A stretch of 64,000 nucleotides of DNA from positions 26,332,233 through 26,396,232 of the forward strand of contig JAJEKV010000003.1 in NCBI GenBank assembly GCA_021234155.1, given 5' to 3'. The translations under genes and the position numbers were made by a program. Shown piece by piece: positions 21,331-31,381 of the stretch. The notes below the pieces were generated by a model that made no database searches, was not told the DNA's origin, and saw only the letters and a program-made list of their open reading frames with translations. Numbering within the stretch: position 1 is the stretch's first letter; each line of letters starts with the position of its first letter. Source of the DNA: Isoetes taiwanensis. Taxonomy: Eukaryota > Streptophyta > Lycopodiopsida > Isoetales > Isoetaceae.

Positions 21331-21945
21331 TGATAGTATTTGAGCAAAATATATTCTTGAATTCAACTTAAATGTCTAGCAAGGTTATTCTTCTACAACT
21401 TATCTTCGCAAGCAATAAGAAAGCCAAAAGATGGTCACTAATCCCTTATGCTGCATTAATTATAATTTAAAAATCTTAAACACCTTCTCAAACATTATGA
21501 TGTATCAGAACAAAATTATTGCTCCTGCTTCTGGATGATCAATTCACTCATCACTAATCATATAAATATCTGGCGGTTTGGTAGATCCGGCGGTTTAGGG
21601 GTAGATAAACTTTCTAATCCAGGCTTCTCTATCATGACCAAATATCCCACAGACGTATCACTAGAAATAAGCCTTTGAACCATTGAAACCTAACCATGTT
21701 TCCATGCACAATTTTTCCACGCGTATTTTATACGGCAGAACCGTATATGGGCACTGAAGGGGAAATACGTGCTTAACTTTTGATTTTTAAATGCACCAAA
21801 CGCAGGCAGCGCCCCTTTTCAACTTCGATGCTCTTCACTTGCATTCACTGCCACTGCTTCTCATGAATGCTCGTATGACTTATAACCTACTGCCACTGCT
21901 TCTCATAGGCTAGAGCTTGCAGAATTATTAGATGAATTTCCATCA
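21331..21945 (-). repeat. LTR of the second Copia (615 bp)
   Basis: TGATAGTATTTGAG...GAATTTCCATCA on the plus strand. On the minus strand a purine tract AAGGAGGAG comes just before it, as expected for a 3' LTR. No matching second LTR is present in the window. Confidence 0.75.
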
Positions 21946-22363
21946 CTCCTCCTTCAGCTCATAAGTCTGCAAGTCTGGTACTTCTGCTATCTTTAACTTG
22001 GTCTTTAATTCCCAGAATTTGTTTGCAGGAAGAGCCTTTGTAAAAATATTTGCAATTTGTTTGTTAGTATCTACATACATCATTTGAATTAATTTTCTTT
22101 CAGCCAATTCCCTTATGAAATGGATACTTAGCTTATGTGCTTGGTCCTGTCATGCTGCACAGGGTTCTTCACTATGGCTATACAACTTTGGCTATCTGTC
22201 CATATTATTGTAGGGCTTACTTGTTCACAATTTAGCTCGAGCAACAACCTTCTAAGCCAAACTATTTCTTTAGCAACAAGTGATGATGCAGCATATTCCG
22301 CTTCTGCAGAGCTCATTGCTACTGTTGCTTGTTTCTTGCACCTCCATGTAATCACACCACCAC
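21331..22363 (-). mobile_element. 3' part of a second Copia joined into the first
   Basis: It consists of a 615-bp LTR (21331-21945, TG...CA) and the C-terminal RNase H of a different Copia. The 5' half of this second element is absent. On both sides lies a copy of the same ~107-bp Gag segment of the host Copia (21224-21330 and 22364-22470). A simple insertion would give a 5-bp duplication; this arrangement suggests template switching or recombination between two Copia RNAs. Confidence 0.8.
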
Positions 22364-22397
22364 CAACTCGTGGTGTCTTTGGTGGCAGATTTGCCAC
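21946..22397 (-). pseudogene. RNase H end of the second Copia
   Basis: Reads VGGGVITWRCKKQATVAMSS, AEAEYAASSLVAKEIVWLRR, WTDSQSCIAIVKNP and HDRTKHIS. After a frame change it continues HFIRELAERKLIQMMYVDT, IANIFTKALPANKFWELK and a stop. These are typical Copia RNase H and C-terminal blocks, clearly different in sequence from the host element's own RNase H. Confidence 0.88.
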
Positions 22398-23160
22398 TTG
22401 GACTTGCAGAGGTAGCTGAGTCGCTTGCTAGTTTCTTATAGGCCTTACATTGAAACCTGTAGTGCCATGTGACTCCACAGTGCCAGCAAGTAGCTTGAGT
22501 CCGCTTTTCAGCATACGATAAGGTAGATCCAGTGTTGTCTGCAGTCTTTCCTTTATCTTTGTGTGCATGAGCATAATTCAATTGTTGAATCTTGAGACAT
22601 TTGGAATTTTGTAATTCTGCATCTAGAAGGACAGTTTGAAGATCATGAAAGGACCATGTGACATCCTTTTGAGTTTGAATACTCACTACTTGTTGAGAAT
22701 AGGAAACTTCCATGGCAGATAGCATAATGAGAGTAAGGTCTTCATCCTCCAATTTGCCTCCAGCATATAGGACTTCTTCCTTGAGAGCACGAAGTTTCTG
22801 AATGTAATCAGCAGCATCTTTACATTCCTCAATGGTAAGTGTTTCCATTTGCTGTTTGAAATGCTTTACTCTGCCTAATCCTTTCAAAGCATATGTCTTT
22901 TCAAGATAATCCCATGCTTCTTGAAAGGTTGTGAAGCCAGCAAGCTGCCTTCTGATGTCTGGAATACAGAGCATGAGAAGATGATCACGGGCAGCGTCAT
23001 CTGTCAAGGGAGATGTAGCATCAACAGAAGCAGACCACCCTGGTTTAAATATAACCTTTAGTTTAAGCAAACCAAGGTAAACTTTGAAGAATGCTTTCCA
23101 TCCTTGAAAATTGGTGCCATCAAGTTGAGGATTGGGATCCAATTTCCATGGGTCCAACAT
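22270..23160 (-). CDS. Copia Gag (UBN2-type) with CCHC zinc knuckle
   Basis: The ATG is at 23160-23158 (MLDPWKLDPNPQLDGTNFQG). The frame has the Gag core typical of Copia (residues ~15-200: W..F......L...GW, AW..LE..Y, RVKHFKQQMETL, ADYIQKLRALKEE) and a knuckle CWHCGVTWHYRFQCKA (C-x2-C-x4-H-x4-C) near residue 232. It packages the element RNA into particles in the cytoplasm. True Gag text ends at about 22364. The last ~30 codons read through the recombinant junction into antisense RNase H sequence, so the link to protease is lost here. The open frame of 296 codons is the longest in the element. Confidence 0.88.
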   Translation of the reverse strand: MLDPWKLDPNPQLDGTNFQGWKAFFKVYLGLLKLKVIFKPGWSASVDATSPLTDDAARDHLLMLCIPDIRRQLAGFTTFQEAWDYLEKTYALKGLGRVKHFKQQMETLTIEECKDAADYIQKLRALKEEVLYAGGKLEDEDLTLIMLSAMEVSYSQQVVSIQTQKDVTWSFHDLQTVLLDAELQNSKCLKIQQLNYAHAHKDKGKTADNTGSTLSYAEKRTQATCWHCGVTWHYRFQCKAYKKLASDSATSASPSGKSATKDTTSWWWCDYMEVQETSNSSNELCRSGICCIITCC

Positions 23161-23490
23161 ATTGCTGCAAATGTGATTGAGAGATAGCTAGATCTACTCA
23201 ATCTTAAACAAATTCTAGCAAAGCTAGATGGATTTTCTGAATTGTGATAGATCCTGCTTGGATTTATCGAATCTAGTTACTATGATAGTGATTCCTCATG
23301 AATCCACTTCTAAGTGAAAAGATTTACAAATCAATCAATAAGAAAAGTTACCTTGGCAAGATAACCTGACTTCATCCAAGTTCTTCAAAAAAGAACCCAC
23401 ATAATAGGCATCTGCTGGAGCTCAAGCTTGCTGAGAAGCCAATACTAGGCAATCCGACCTAGATCCCTGCTTTTGAAGAAAAAAAGGCCT

Positions 23491-23548
23491 TTCTCTCTCC
23501 TCTCTCCTCTCTCCTCTCTCCTCTCTCCTCTCTCCTCTCTCCTCTCCC
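23491..23548 (+). repeat. CTCTCCT microsatellite in the Copia 5' leader
   Basis: About eight 7-base TCTCCTC units next to the primer site. It is a simple pyrimidine-rich repeat, probably expanded after insertion. Confidence 0.85.
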
Positions 23549-23556
23549 ACAGATAA

Positions 23557-23569
23557 GGCTCTGACACCA
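23557..23569 (-). other. Copia primer binding site
   Basis: Minus-strand TGGTGTCAGAGCC directly follows the 5' LTR. It differs at one position from the usual initiator-Met site TGGTATCAGAGC. Confidence 0.8.
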
Positions 23570-23709
23570 TATTTGTGTGTAAAGCTAGTGAGAAAGAAGA
23601 CGCTCTAGGTAGATAAAGTGTTGTGTGTGAGCACAATAATGACCTATATAGGTCTAGGGTAGGGTACCATGTCACGTGTAAGGTTAGGGTTAGGTTTCCT
23701 CATGTAACA
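23570..23709 (-). repeat. Copia 5' LTR (140 bp)
   Basis: Runs from TATTTGTGTGTAAAGC to CCTCATGTAACA on the plus strand. It is bounded on the right by the AGATT duplication and on the left by the primer site. Confidence 0.9.
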
Positions 23710-23714
23710 AGATT

Positions 23715-23948
23715 ATATGACTTATCATATGGGACATTATCTATGGTTTTTTCTCAACCAATAATCATCCCAATGATAGTGCCTCGACCCCTTCCATAAA
23801 TATCAATGGTTCTTCACACCCAAATGTTATGTTATCCTATGCCCCTTTATATTATTAGATGACCTTAGGAATAACATCTACATAGTATTTGCCATAATTC
23901 CAATAACCCATTTGCCGTGGACCACTCCCCCATGCTTGCTCCATATCA
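23715..23948 (-). repeat. 3' LTR of the non-autonomous element, right piece
   Basis: Continues the LTR after the Copia (ATATGACTTATCATATGGGA...GCTCCATATCA). The uninterrupted counterpart is found at about 25943-26171, which shows the pre-insertion sequence. Confidence 0.88.
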
Positions 23949-25140
23949 ATCCATCCCTTATCAAAAAGAGATCATCCGCGATCCTCCGAGTACACTCCAA
24001 TTTGGTCCATCCCTTCTCAAGGTGATTGTTCCACAATCAACGTGCACCTGGGAGTTTCTTAGGCTCTGGGAACTCAGGAAACAGTTATATATGTTATTGT
24101 ACTTCCACAGTACCTTATATCTTGGAACCTCCACGTCCCGATTCTTTTAATTCCTGCAAAAAACAATTGTATCTCCGCGATACGTTATTATCTTTAGTAC
24201 CTCCGCGGTACTACTTGATTGTATCTCTACGATACAATATATCTCCGCGATACAGGTGCAGTTTTTGTCAGGCCTATTGTGTTGCAACTACAATTACCAC
24301 TCTTCAAAAATATACATCTAATGCACTCTTGTTCAAGCCTATTGTGCTGCAGACACAATTACTGATCTACCAAGAGGCATGCACAATTAGTGCACCATGT
24401 TCAGACCTATTACATTGCAATCGTAATTACCAATCTACCATGGGTACACACAAGAAATAAAATTTTACTCTCTATTCTGCATAGAGAAGATTAACTTATA
24501 AACATTACCCATAAGTCTGTCCCATAGGAAACAATTTGAGATTCTGCATCCAAATTCTGCGTCCATATCCTTGACAGTTGTACGTAAAGTGTTCTCCCCA
24601 ATGTTTAACACTAAGCAAACCTACAAATAAGGTCAAGTGTTAATATAGATGACTTCCCAAATCAAATATTTATATAAATGGCCCCCACGGCCAATCAGTC
24701 TCTCAGATTACCACGATCTGACTCCGCAATCCCAAGCAGGATGCTTTTGCGGTTCTCCATACTCAGGCTTAAAGGCTGAAATTTACACGGGCTCAAATGA
24801 CCAACATGAACTTCTAGAGATGGCAAGAGGTTATAGTTTGGCTATTATGACAAAGCAAAGCTCAATGTTTTGCAGCAGGGCAAAAGTATGCTGGTGGGGT
24901 GCAAAAGCAGGCGTCCAGACACATGCTGACAGCACTCATATAGCACCCCATATGGCAGCTTGTTTAAGGTGTTACTGGTACTAGCACACGGTAATTAGGT
25001 AATCAATAGAAATATGTAACAACTCCAATTAATAACAAGTGGAATACTATGATAGAATAGTACATCCAGGGTGCTGATCTAAGTGCTGGGGCCGCGTTTT
25101 TTTGATACCCACTAGCATACTTTTGCCCAGCAGTGGTTTA

Positions 25141-25200
25141 CTTGTCTCCATGACAAGCTATTTGTCTCCATGACAAACTACTTGTCTCCATGACAAGCTT
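25141..25200 (+). repeat. Three 20-bp tandem units
   Basis: CTTGTCTCCATGACAAGCTA and two close variants follow without spacers. TTGTC...GACAA makes each unit a small hairpin. Confidence 0.9.
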
Positions 25201-25573
25201 TTCCACGACAACCCAGCAGTCACCCTTATTATTCCTAAAGGATCATAGAAGTTTTTCCAATAATCCGAACTCGTTCACAACAAGTCGGTCCATATACTTC
25301 GAGCATTCTCTATGAAAGCACCGAGTTTTCTTTCCTCTGCTACTGATGCTCTAGCTTCTCTTCCAGCAACAGTTGCCGAATCCACCTCAATTCCACTAAC
25401 CGCTCTAATATTGAAACCATATGATTTCCCTTCATGCATAAAAGCTTTCACTCCATTAAGATAATCCAAATCTGTTCTTGTGAACCCCAAAATGATAATC
25501 TCCTCTCACAGATTAGAGCCAAATTCCACTGGTGATCCCATTGCCCATGGTTCCCAAAAGAATCGCAAACCTC

Positions 25574-25585
25574 CGCTCTGATACC
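25574..25585 (-). other. Primer binding site, initiator tRNA-Met type
   Basis: Minus-strand TGGTATCAGAGC, two bases from the end of the LTR at 25589. This is the standard primer site of many plant LTR elements. Confidence 0.85.
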
Positions 25586-25588
25586 ACT

Positions 25589-26171
25589 TGATACAATTCA
25601 TGTATATTTGGGAAGTTGTAGCAACACAGAATCATAGAACCATAATGAAATAATAGAACACTGGACTAAAGAAACTTTATTCATGGACAAGTGATATGGC
25701 AGCACCATTAACCACCTAACCAGATACTCCCTCATATGGATGAACTACGAGATCTGCCACCCCAATTCGGAAACTAGACTCCGAGCCGGTTCCAACGAGG
25801 TAAAGGTCACCTCAATCAGACCTCTGGTTGCCGAGATATGTCCAACTGAAGTTTAGGTTCTATTTATAGCTCTCTCTGCGACTTTAGCTTTTTTTTGCAG
25901 GCAGTTGCCTTTTATATCAAAATATCTCCTTGCCTTTAATTAGATTATATGACTTATCATATGGGACATTATCTATGATTTTTTTCTCAACGAATAATCA
26001 TCCCAATGATAGTGCCTCGACCCCTTCCATAAATATCAATGGTCAAATGTTATGTTATCCTATGCCCTTTTATATTATTAGATGACCTTAGGAATAACAT
26101 CTACATAGTATTTGCCATAATTCCGATAACCCATTCACCGTGGACCACTCCCCTGTGCTTGCTCCATATCA
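25589..26171 (-). repeat. 5' LTR of the non-autonomous element (uninterrupted)
   Basis: TG...CA ends, 583 bases, adjoining the primer site on its left and the CAGTC duplication on its right. Its text through TTAATTAGATTATATGAC is the empty site of the nested Copia. Confidence 0.9.
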
Positions 26172-26176
26172 CAGTC

Positions 26177-27200
26177 CTGCCAAATGTTATGTAGTGCGGA
26201 AAGCTGATGGGGCATAGCCACTCTAGCCACTTGTAACAAAGCACTGTGATCTATTGTTTTATACAAGAAGAGACAATTCTTAAATCCATTACTACCTACT
26301 TTGAGCTTTATTGACTTACTAACATGATAGATTCACTCCTAGAATTTTTATTGTTTCTGTCTGCATCCTCTTAGCATTTGGTGGTACTGCTACATTTCTT
26401 TAATAGCTCTATTCATGATACACTCTCCATGTGTGGTAATCCAGCAAGAAATTCATTGATTTCGCCTTCATATCTTGGAAAGAACATATAAATTAGATAT
26501 CCCTAATAGTATCTCTGAAATAGCACTCCATTTGTGTCAATCTCATCCATATCTTGGCCAAATGTCATGTACTTGGAGAACGATGAGTTCAAAGTTGGCT
26601 GTAATCGGGTTTGGTCTCAAGCCTTCTCACCTCATAGGGGTATATTTGGAATAGTTGCAGCATTGTCTGCGGTGAAGTCATTTGCAAAAGAATGGAGGAG
26701 AGTCAACGTTGTTGAAGCGAAAAGACTATTAACTTCATGTTATCAAGAATTAGAGCTACATCATGCTCGTGCCCCTACCAATGGGATTAGAGAAAAGAAG
26801 TTACTATCTCAAATCAAGGCTATGGAAACTGTGAATGTTACTGAAGCTAAGGTGAATCCAAGGTTGCAGTGATTCAAGGATGGAAATAGATGTACATGCT
26901 TCCTTTTTGTTGTTGCAAGAAGAAGGAAACTTGCTACTTCTCTACATTATTTGGTGTCGCTAGATGGCTCCTTTGCCTTTGATCCGTGCTTTTTAAATAA
27001 TATCTTCATCATCATTTTTCTTCAATCCTTTGCGAGATATTCATTGCTTTATGGACGTTGGAGAGTCATGTCTCCTGGTATTTTGACTATCCATGGAAGG
27101 TGCTTCTGTGTAGCAAGACCAGGAAGTTACTTGGTATCCCTGTTGGAATTCACATATCAGCTGCAGATGCTTGGGATGAAATTATTAGAGGGTTGTAGAA
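26177..27200. other. Flank between the LTR element and Gypsy element 1
   Basis: 26177-26260 continues the target sequence also seen beyond the left LTR. A plus-strand open frame at 26534-26872 includes KSFAKEWRRVNVVEAKRL and NGIREKKLLSQIKAME, a basic helical stretch that might be the linker between endonuclease and RT of a LINE; I cannot confirm it. The rest shows no gene. Confidence 0.35.
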
Positions 27201-27803
27201 TGTTTGGGGTCTGGGTTCGGGAACTCCTGCAAGACAGCCCTGCTGTGAGGACCAGTGGATCAAACAGGAGAATCCGGTAGCTGTGTCACGCGCGATTTGC
27301 AAAGAAACAAGAAAAAGAAGAAAGAGAGAAACAAATGATGACAACAAGGACACAATGATGAGAACTGAACTCTTTGATATCAATGATGATACATGAACTC
27401 TCGCAATAGAGAGGAAACAGAACGGAGACAAGACCAAAAACTCATCTAGCTCATGAAGGCTAGCTCTACTCATATATATAGTACAATGGCCTTTGGCCCA
27501 ATATAAACACTGTCAGATCTCGGTGCCGACTCCTGGAAGAAGGCCTGATTTGCAGGAATGTTGGCGGTGCCTCTTGAGGTGCCTGAAGTCACGCTGACGC
27601 TGACGCTGGCGGTGAGGGCCCGTCACTTGTCTGCTCTCGACCTCTTCGTGCTCGCGGCCTTCTGCATGATCTGCGGCTTGGTCTTCTGCTGGGCCTTCTG
27701 CTGGGCCTTTGACGACTGACCTACTCCTGATTGTGGATCCTTGGCCTTGACCTGGTCCGTCGTGTGCATGAATAGTCCTGTACCAGTATGTACAGGACTA
27801 ACA
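27201..27803 (-). repeat. Gypsy element 1, 3' LTR (603 bp)
   Basis: TGTTTGGGGTCTGGG...CAGGACTAACA on the plus strand. It is followed at 27804 by a run of eight C (minus-strand polypurine tract). A TATATATA on the minus strand at 27480-27473 is shared by all three LTRs of the family and is a plausible promoter. Confidence 0.92.
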
Positions 27804-30800
27804 CTCCCCCCCCACCAAACGACACTCAGGGTGAAGAAAAGGGGGAAGTGTTTCTGATGGCGGAAACCCAGCAGCCTGAAATTCATCCTCATGGGTATGA
27901 GGACGGGGGCCATTATGATAGTTGCCAATGAGATCTTGGCATGTCTGAAGAGCTGCAAGAGTGTTGAGACCTATGGCAGGATGAGCATCAATGAGAAATC
28001 CTGAGCGAACCATGTCTTCAAGGGCAGTGTGTGCTTCAGCAAGTACAAACTGGCATTCCATGAGAAGGCAGGTCTGGAGTCCGAAGGCACTGACGCTGGC
28101 GTTCGGATTGCAATAAAAGATAGGACGCTGTCGATTTAGAGAGCTGATGAGAAGACACTTTAAAGCAGCACAGAAGCCTGCTTGTCGATGAACTGAGGGA
28201 TCCGGGGAGGTGGCAGCATTTGTCAAAAAGGTATCAAGACCGTGGACTGCATGACTTGGCGTCTGCCATCCACGCTCATTGGGGATGTAGATCCAATTTT
28301 CTGTGTGGTCCAAGGTGGCACCATTCTCCCAATTGGAGCGTCGAACAAAACGCGGATCCCAGTGGAGGTCCGTGGAAATCTGAGGAGGAGTCCACCCAGC
28401 GTGGCCGTCCAGGACCTTGGTCCAAAAAGGAAGACGCCAGTCAGAGGTGAGAAACCTTGGGCGTGGAGGTACACCTAATGAAGCATATGGAGAGTGAGCC
28501 ATGCCCGTGGGCGTGGGCTGCTGAGCCTGCTCCCTGAATTCACGAACAAGGTCTTGATCAAGAGCACGGCACCACTGGTCCCAATCTGAAGCAGAGAGCT
28601 GAGTATAGACAGGAGGATTAACCCAACCCGTGGGTATGGTCTTGCTTTCCAGAAGGGCGCGTAGTTGATTGTACCCTCCTAAGTGCTGCATATAAATTTG
28701 TGCAAACTGAAGATCCTCAGGATGCGCTAAATTCTTCCGCACCTGTTCCAGCGTTTCTGCTTGCCACAAAGGTAAGTGATGAGCAAACTCAGGCATGTAC
28801 TCCTGTCCCAGAGTGTGAGACCAATCATGATCCTGTAAATACGGGTTGGTGTCCAATAACAATCAGTGAGCATGGGGGTTGCCTTGAAAAACACGGAGTG
28901 CCTCATCTCTGAATTTTTCTTGTGTATCAGCCAGATAAAAATCATGAAAAATATAGGCCATCGGCTGAACAACTCTGAAGATGACCAAATCAGGATCCTC
29001 GCAGTTGATTTGATCAAATACTAAGAGGGCACAGAGTAAACCTTTGTCTTCAACAGAAAGGTCCGGCCAGATCCTTAGAAAATCCGCACTGCGTAGTGGC
29101 TGTGCATTAACCTGGCCATCTGCCTCATACCACTTCAGAAGAAAAAGGTGGCGTCGGGCAACCACATAATCTAGATAACTGGAAGGAGTAGAGAAATCCA
29201 CCGGCCGGAATGCAGCTAGCAATATCAATATAGCCCTTTTGTTTATTTTGGGCTTCTTCTGCTGATTGAACAGCTTGCTGGAGTTGATGTTCGAGGTCGC
29301 GGATCTGATTATCCTTTTCGAGCAGGAGACATGATTGATCACGGAACCGTCTGTGAGAGAGCGTGCCCTGTGAAGCGGATTGCCCAGGAGTATGCAGTCG
29401 CAGCGTGGCAATCTCTGTGTCATCAATTAATTTTTGCTTCTGTGCTTCTGTAAGCTGAGTCTGAAGAGATGTGACCTGATTTTGCAGCGTGGTCAGTTGG
29501 CCTTCGAGAGAAGGAAGCTGCTCGTTGTGCTCTTTAAGCTCTTGAAGTTGAGTGTTGTAATTTTGAGAGAGCTCAGTGTACATGGTGTGAAGTTCAGTAA
29601 GGGCTTTATCCTTGTCGCCAAGGAGTTGATCCTTTTCTTTGATCTGCGCCAGCAATTCCTGAATGTGCGTCTGCAACTCAGTCTGTTGATCAGCAAGTAG
29701 GCTTGTCTGGTCTTGCGCAGTCTTGAGATCTTCACGGGCCTGTAAAAGAGCCGCGTGCTTCTGTTGAACTTTTTCTTCCAGGGTTTGAACTTGCGTGGTG
29801 GCAGCTTGGAGATCCCTGTGAACTGCTTCCGTGGCCTCCATATAGGCTTGAACACCATTCATGAAGACTTCATGTGAGTCCTGTAGCTTGAGAACAACAG
29901 CTTGGACATCTTGCTGGTATTGATACAGGACTTGGCGAGAAGGTGGAGGGGCAGGGCCCTGTTGGTGATGGGTCTGTGACGTCTGAGAATTTTGATGAGA
30001 AGTTGTGGGTATGGATTCCGTGGAGGAAGAAGAGACAGAAATACGCTTGGCGTTGTTTTGAACATGACCAAGAGAAAGAGGAGGGCGTGAAGTTTCAGCC
30101 TGCTGGTTGTGAGGAAGGGAATGAAAGGATTGATGAGTGGATGCACGAGAAGTGGAAGGGGACCCAGGAACAGGAAGGGGAAGACAATGACGGATGAGTG
30201 CTTGAAGATGAGCACCCACAGTGGTTTTAGAAGAAGGGGCAGCTCTGATGCGATCAATTTCATGGAGAAGTCTGAGGAACAAAATTTGTGGCCAATCAAT
30301 AGAATGAGGGGAGTAGATAGCCATAACGACAACGTTGTAGAACGGTTTATTGATGTGGGTGTTCTTGATGGAATACCCATAGAATTTGCGCCACAGAAAT
30401 TTGACAAAGGTATCATGGGTCTTGGCAATGTTTGTGAGCCGATGGGTGTTGGCCTGATAAGGAGCTTGGCCATACTAAGAGACATCTTGTTCCTGTAAGG
30501 CAGCCCAAGATAAAGAAGGTCTATGGAGAGGAATCTGGAGTACCTGAGAAAGAAGTCTGGTTGTAAGCAAAATGGTGGTCTGATCAACCTTGGTGGCATA
30601 TCCATCTGTGGTGTTGATCATATGAGTGACGAACTGCATGAGCTGCTCCGGATTTGGTGCAGGAAGTTCTTGCTTGAAAAATTCATAAAGCCCATGGCGT
30701 TCCGCAACATCACGACTGGGACCTGCTAGGGCATCGCGAAAGGTGGGTGTTGAGAAAATTACTGACTCAAAAAGAGCCGGATCCCGTGGAGCAGAAGCTT

Positions 30801-30830
30801 GAAGTTGGGGAATTTGGGTGGAGCGGCCAT
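27798..30830 (-). pseudogene. Accessory ORF of Gypsy element 1 (about 1000 codons), broken
   Basis: The ATG at 30830-30828 opens MAAPPKFPNF. With frame changes it continues APRDPALFESVIFSTPTFRD, LYEFFKQELPAPNPEQLMQF, then (30324-29125) IDWPQILFLRLLHEIDRIRA, a Ser/Pro/Gln-rich linker, and a coiled coil of about 220 residues (QVQTLEEKVQQKHAALLQAR to DLEHQLQQAVQSAEEAQ). The C-terminal domain (29250-27798) reads YLDYVVARRHLFLLKWYEAD, YASLGVPPRPRFLTSDWRLP and FCAALKCLLISSLNRQRPIF. A TGA at 28865-28863 and frameshifts near 30770, 30475 and 29210 disable it. The sister copy has the same architecture. It sits where Athila elements carry an env-like ORF, but I see no membrane segment. Function unknown. 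Confidence 0.8.
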
Positions 30831-31381
30831 GGCAAAGAGCGTCGGAAAGAAACTGGAAGAGCGGATGTGAGAAGCCGGAGGGCGGAGAGCAGAAGATGAA
30901 AACGAAGATAGACGAAAAGGTTTTAGGGCGCACAAGGTGTGGCGAAGGGGCGTGAGTAGAATGAACAGCAACCATTGATGGTGCCAGATGGCGATAGATG
31001 CGAAGAAGTCGATTGAGAGGCAAAAATTTGGCTAAGTCCCCAAGCAGTGAACGGAGAAGCGATGAACGGTGGAGATGAAACGTGAATGAACAATCGGAGG
31101 TGACAGCTGGCGAAGGTACAAACATTAATGTCCGACGGGCGTGAAAGGAAGGAATGTCATTTAATGCTGGCAACTCGAAGTGGGATATCATAAAAAAGAA
31201 GTGTCAGAAGGTACCATGGCTAGATATGCGGCGGGAGAAAAGATGCTGGATTTAGAAAGAGCCTTGCATTGCAACCACGTTGGCGATTGGCTGATTGGTC
31301 CACATCGACAGGGTGCCAGTCGGTTTGGCTATATAAGTCGAGCAGTGGTCGAAGCTGAGACACCAGTTCGCGATCAGGAGC
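30831..31381. promoter_or_regulatory. Divergent control region between accessory ORF and small antisense gene
   Basis: About 550 bases separate two outward-facing starts. Much of it is preserved in the sister element (44900-45431), including GAAGGTACCATGGCTAG and GAAAGAGCC. It contains ATTGG (inverted CCAAT) at 31286-31290 and 31294-31298, the latter conserved at 45360-45364, and the plus-strand TATA box at 31330. No clear TATA box faces the accessory ORF. Confidence 0.5.
31330..31336 (+). promoter_or_regulatory. TATA box of the small plus-strand gene, element 1
   Basis: GGCTATATAAG, 46 bases before the ATG at 31382, identical in core and spacing to the box at 45395-45401 in element 2. A CCAAT-type motif lies 32 bases upstream. 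Confidence 0.7.

Larger units (their letters stand above)
21224..22470. repeat. 107-bp direct repeats bracketing the recombinant segment
   Basis: 21224-21330 and 22364-22470 carry the same Gag coding text (CGTGGTGTC...GTGCCATGT) with a few substitutions. The outer sequences join into one continuous Gag frame if one copy and the segment between are removed. Confidence 0.85.
17642..23709 (-). mobile_element. Copia (Ty1) retrotransposon with very short LTRs
   Basis: Minus-strand element with 5' LTR 23570-23709 and 3' LTR 17642-17794, flanked by the 5-bp duplication AGATT (17637-17641 and 23710-23714). The order gag-protease-integrase-RT-RNase H is that of Copia. The primer site TGGTGTCAGAGCC abuts the 5' LTR. 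LTRs of about 140-153 bp are short for the superfamily. The element is dead: frame breaks in protease, integrase and RT, and a 1-kb recombinant insert within the gag-protease region. Confidence 0.93.
23949..25588. other. Internal region of the non-autonomous LTR element
   Basis: No gag or pol is recognised. It holds three diverged ~65-bp repeats starting at 24269, 24334 and 24402 (each CARRCCTATT...AATTAC), dispersed CTCCGCGATAC motifs at 24170-24256, a perfect-spacing 20-bp triple repeat at 25141-25200, and a 72-codon minus-strand open stretch at 25490-25275 (FTRTDLDYLNGVKAFMHEGK) of unknown meaning near the primer site. Confidence 0.6.
17116..26171 (-). mobile_element. Non-autonomous LTR element with 583-bp LTRs, host of the nested Copia
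   Basis: The two LTRs start TGATACA and end ATATCA. The left one (3' LTR) is split by the Copia (17116-17641 plus 23715-23948); the right one (5' LTR) is 25589-26171. A perfect 5-bp duplication CAGTC flanks the unit (17111-17115 and 26172-26176). A primer site for initiator tRNA-Met, TGGTATCAGAGC, lies on the minus strand at 25585-25574, fixing the orientation. The internal part (23949-25588, 1.6 kb) has no gag-pol that I recognise, so it must have relied on other elements. Confidence 0.88.

Noticed and set aside
23445-23675. Minus-strand ORF with repeated Glu/Arg (REERGERREERGERR)
   Set aside because: Translation of the CTCTCCT microsatellite across the Copia primer site and LTR.
25141-25200. 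CRISPR-like array
   Set aside because: Three contiguous 20-bp units without spacers in plant DNA; a simple tandem repeat.
29434-29700. Plus-strand ORF rich in Leu/Lys within the accessory ORF
   Set aside because: It is the complement of the coiled-coil region, whose repetitive codons keep opposite frames open.
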